Positions 37,373-37,507 of a stretch of DNA of 37,507 nucleotides are shown in pieces; within the stretch, counting starts at the first letter, position 1; every line of letters starts with the position of its first letter. The notes under the pieces are model-generated. The model was given only the letters and a program-made list of their open reading frames with translations. It ran no database searches and was not told the origin of the DNA. Made by a program: the position numbers and the translations under genes. This DNA comes from Hyphomonadaceae bacterium. Its GTDB lineage: Bacteria > Pseudomonadota > Alphaproteobacteria > Caulobacterales > Hyphomonadaceae. The DNA lies in assembly GCA_947478925.1 (NCBI GenBank), contig CANJXY010000014.1, forward strand, positions 1 to 37,507, read 5' to 3'.

Positions 37373-37507
37373 TCAGCCCGGCAAGGGATCGGTTTGCTTG
37401 CAGTCGACAAATGTCTCGCCCGGCACGCCGTTGAGCATGGCCTCGCCATGGTGCTCCCAGAACTCGACCCTCTCATTGCTGTAGCGCGAACCCGACGCCG
37501 CTATCAC
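37373..37507 (-). CDS. MliC-family lysozyme-inhibitor-like protein, C-terminal part, truncated at the right edge
   Basis: Minus-strand translation VIAASGSRYSNERVEFWEHHGEAMLNGVPGETFVDCKQTDPLPG* resembles the MliC C-terminus (ASGxRY...FWxKGxEA...CK). Not in the ORF track because it is open at the edge. Confidence 0.55.
   Translation of the reverse strand: MIAASGSRYSNERVEFWEHHGEAMLNGVPGETFVDCKQTDPLPG

Noticed and set aside
36555-37484. 309-aa plus-strand ORF at the right end
   Set aside because: Antisense to the MmyB-like and MliC-like minus-strand coding text; out of frame with the S24 gene; no motif.
1-37507. Search for CRISPR arrays, tRNA/rRNA genes, insertion sequences, prophage or integrative-element boundaries
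   Set aside because: No direct-repeat arrays, transposase/integrase motifs or tRNA-like cloverleaf recognised by eye. A tRNAscan/Infernal/ISfinder run would be decisive.

Overview
The window looks like ordinary GC-rich alphaproteobacterial chromosome, Caulobacterales/Hyphomonadaceae-like judging by gene content and order (inference). I see no rRNA, tRNA, CRISPR array, transposase or phage structural genes. From left to right it contains: a truncated Mfd-type protein (-); a minus-strand lipid/sterol-type catabolic operon (cytochrome P450, AMP-dependent acyl-CoA ligase, two complementary acyl-CoA dehydrogenases); NAD kinase (-); class II aldolase (+); a probable decayed outer-membrane-protein gene; an orphan Hpt protein; a NUDIX hydrolase; a degenerate EAL-like protein; ppx and ppk1; an Hda-type DnaA regulator; a DUF2066 protein; purM and purN; hemF; a CCA/poly(A)-polymerase-type nucleotidyltransferase; DUF6111; a CoA pyrophosphatase-type NUDIX; DUF1285; a four-gene MoxR/DUF58/BatA-DUF4159/vWA membrane operon; a GST; a GNAT; an SDR; an ATGA-coupled pair of HEAGH metallopeptidase and Ddl-like ATP-grasp ligase; a CNNM/CBS-domain protein; an S24 (LexA-like) HTH regulator preceded by an array of TCCTA/TAGGA sites; a truncated MmyB-like regulator; and the C-terminus of an MliC-like protein at the right edge. 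The best candidates for undescribed biology are the metallopeptidase/ATP-grasp pair and the S24 regulator with its operator-like array. I found no clear-cut large novel system.
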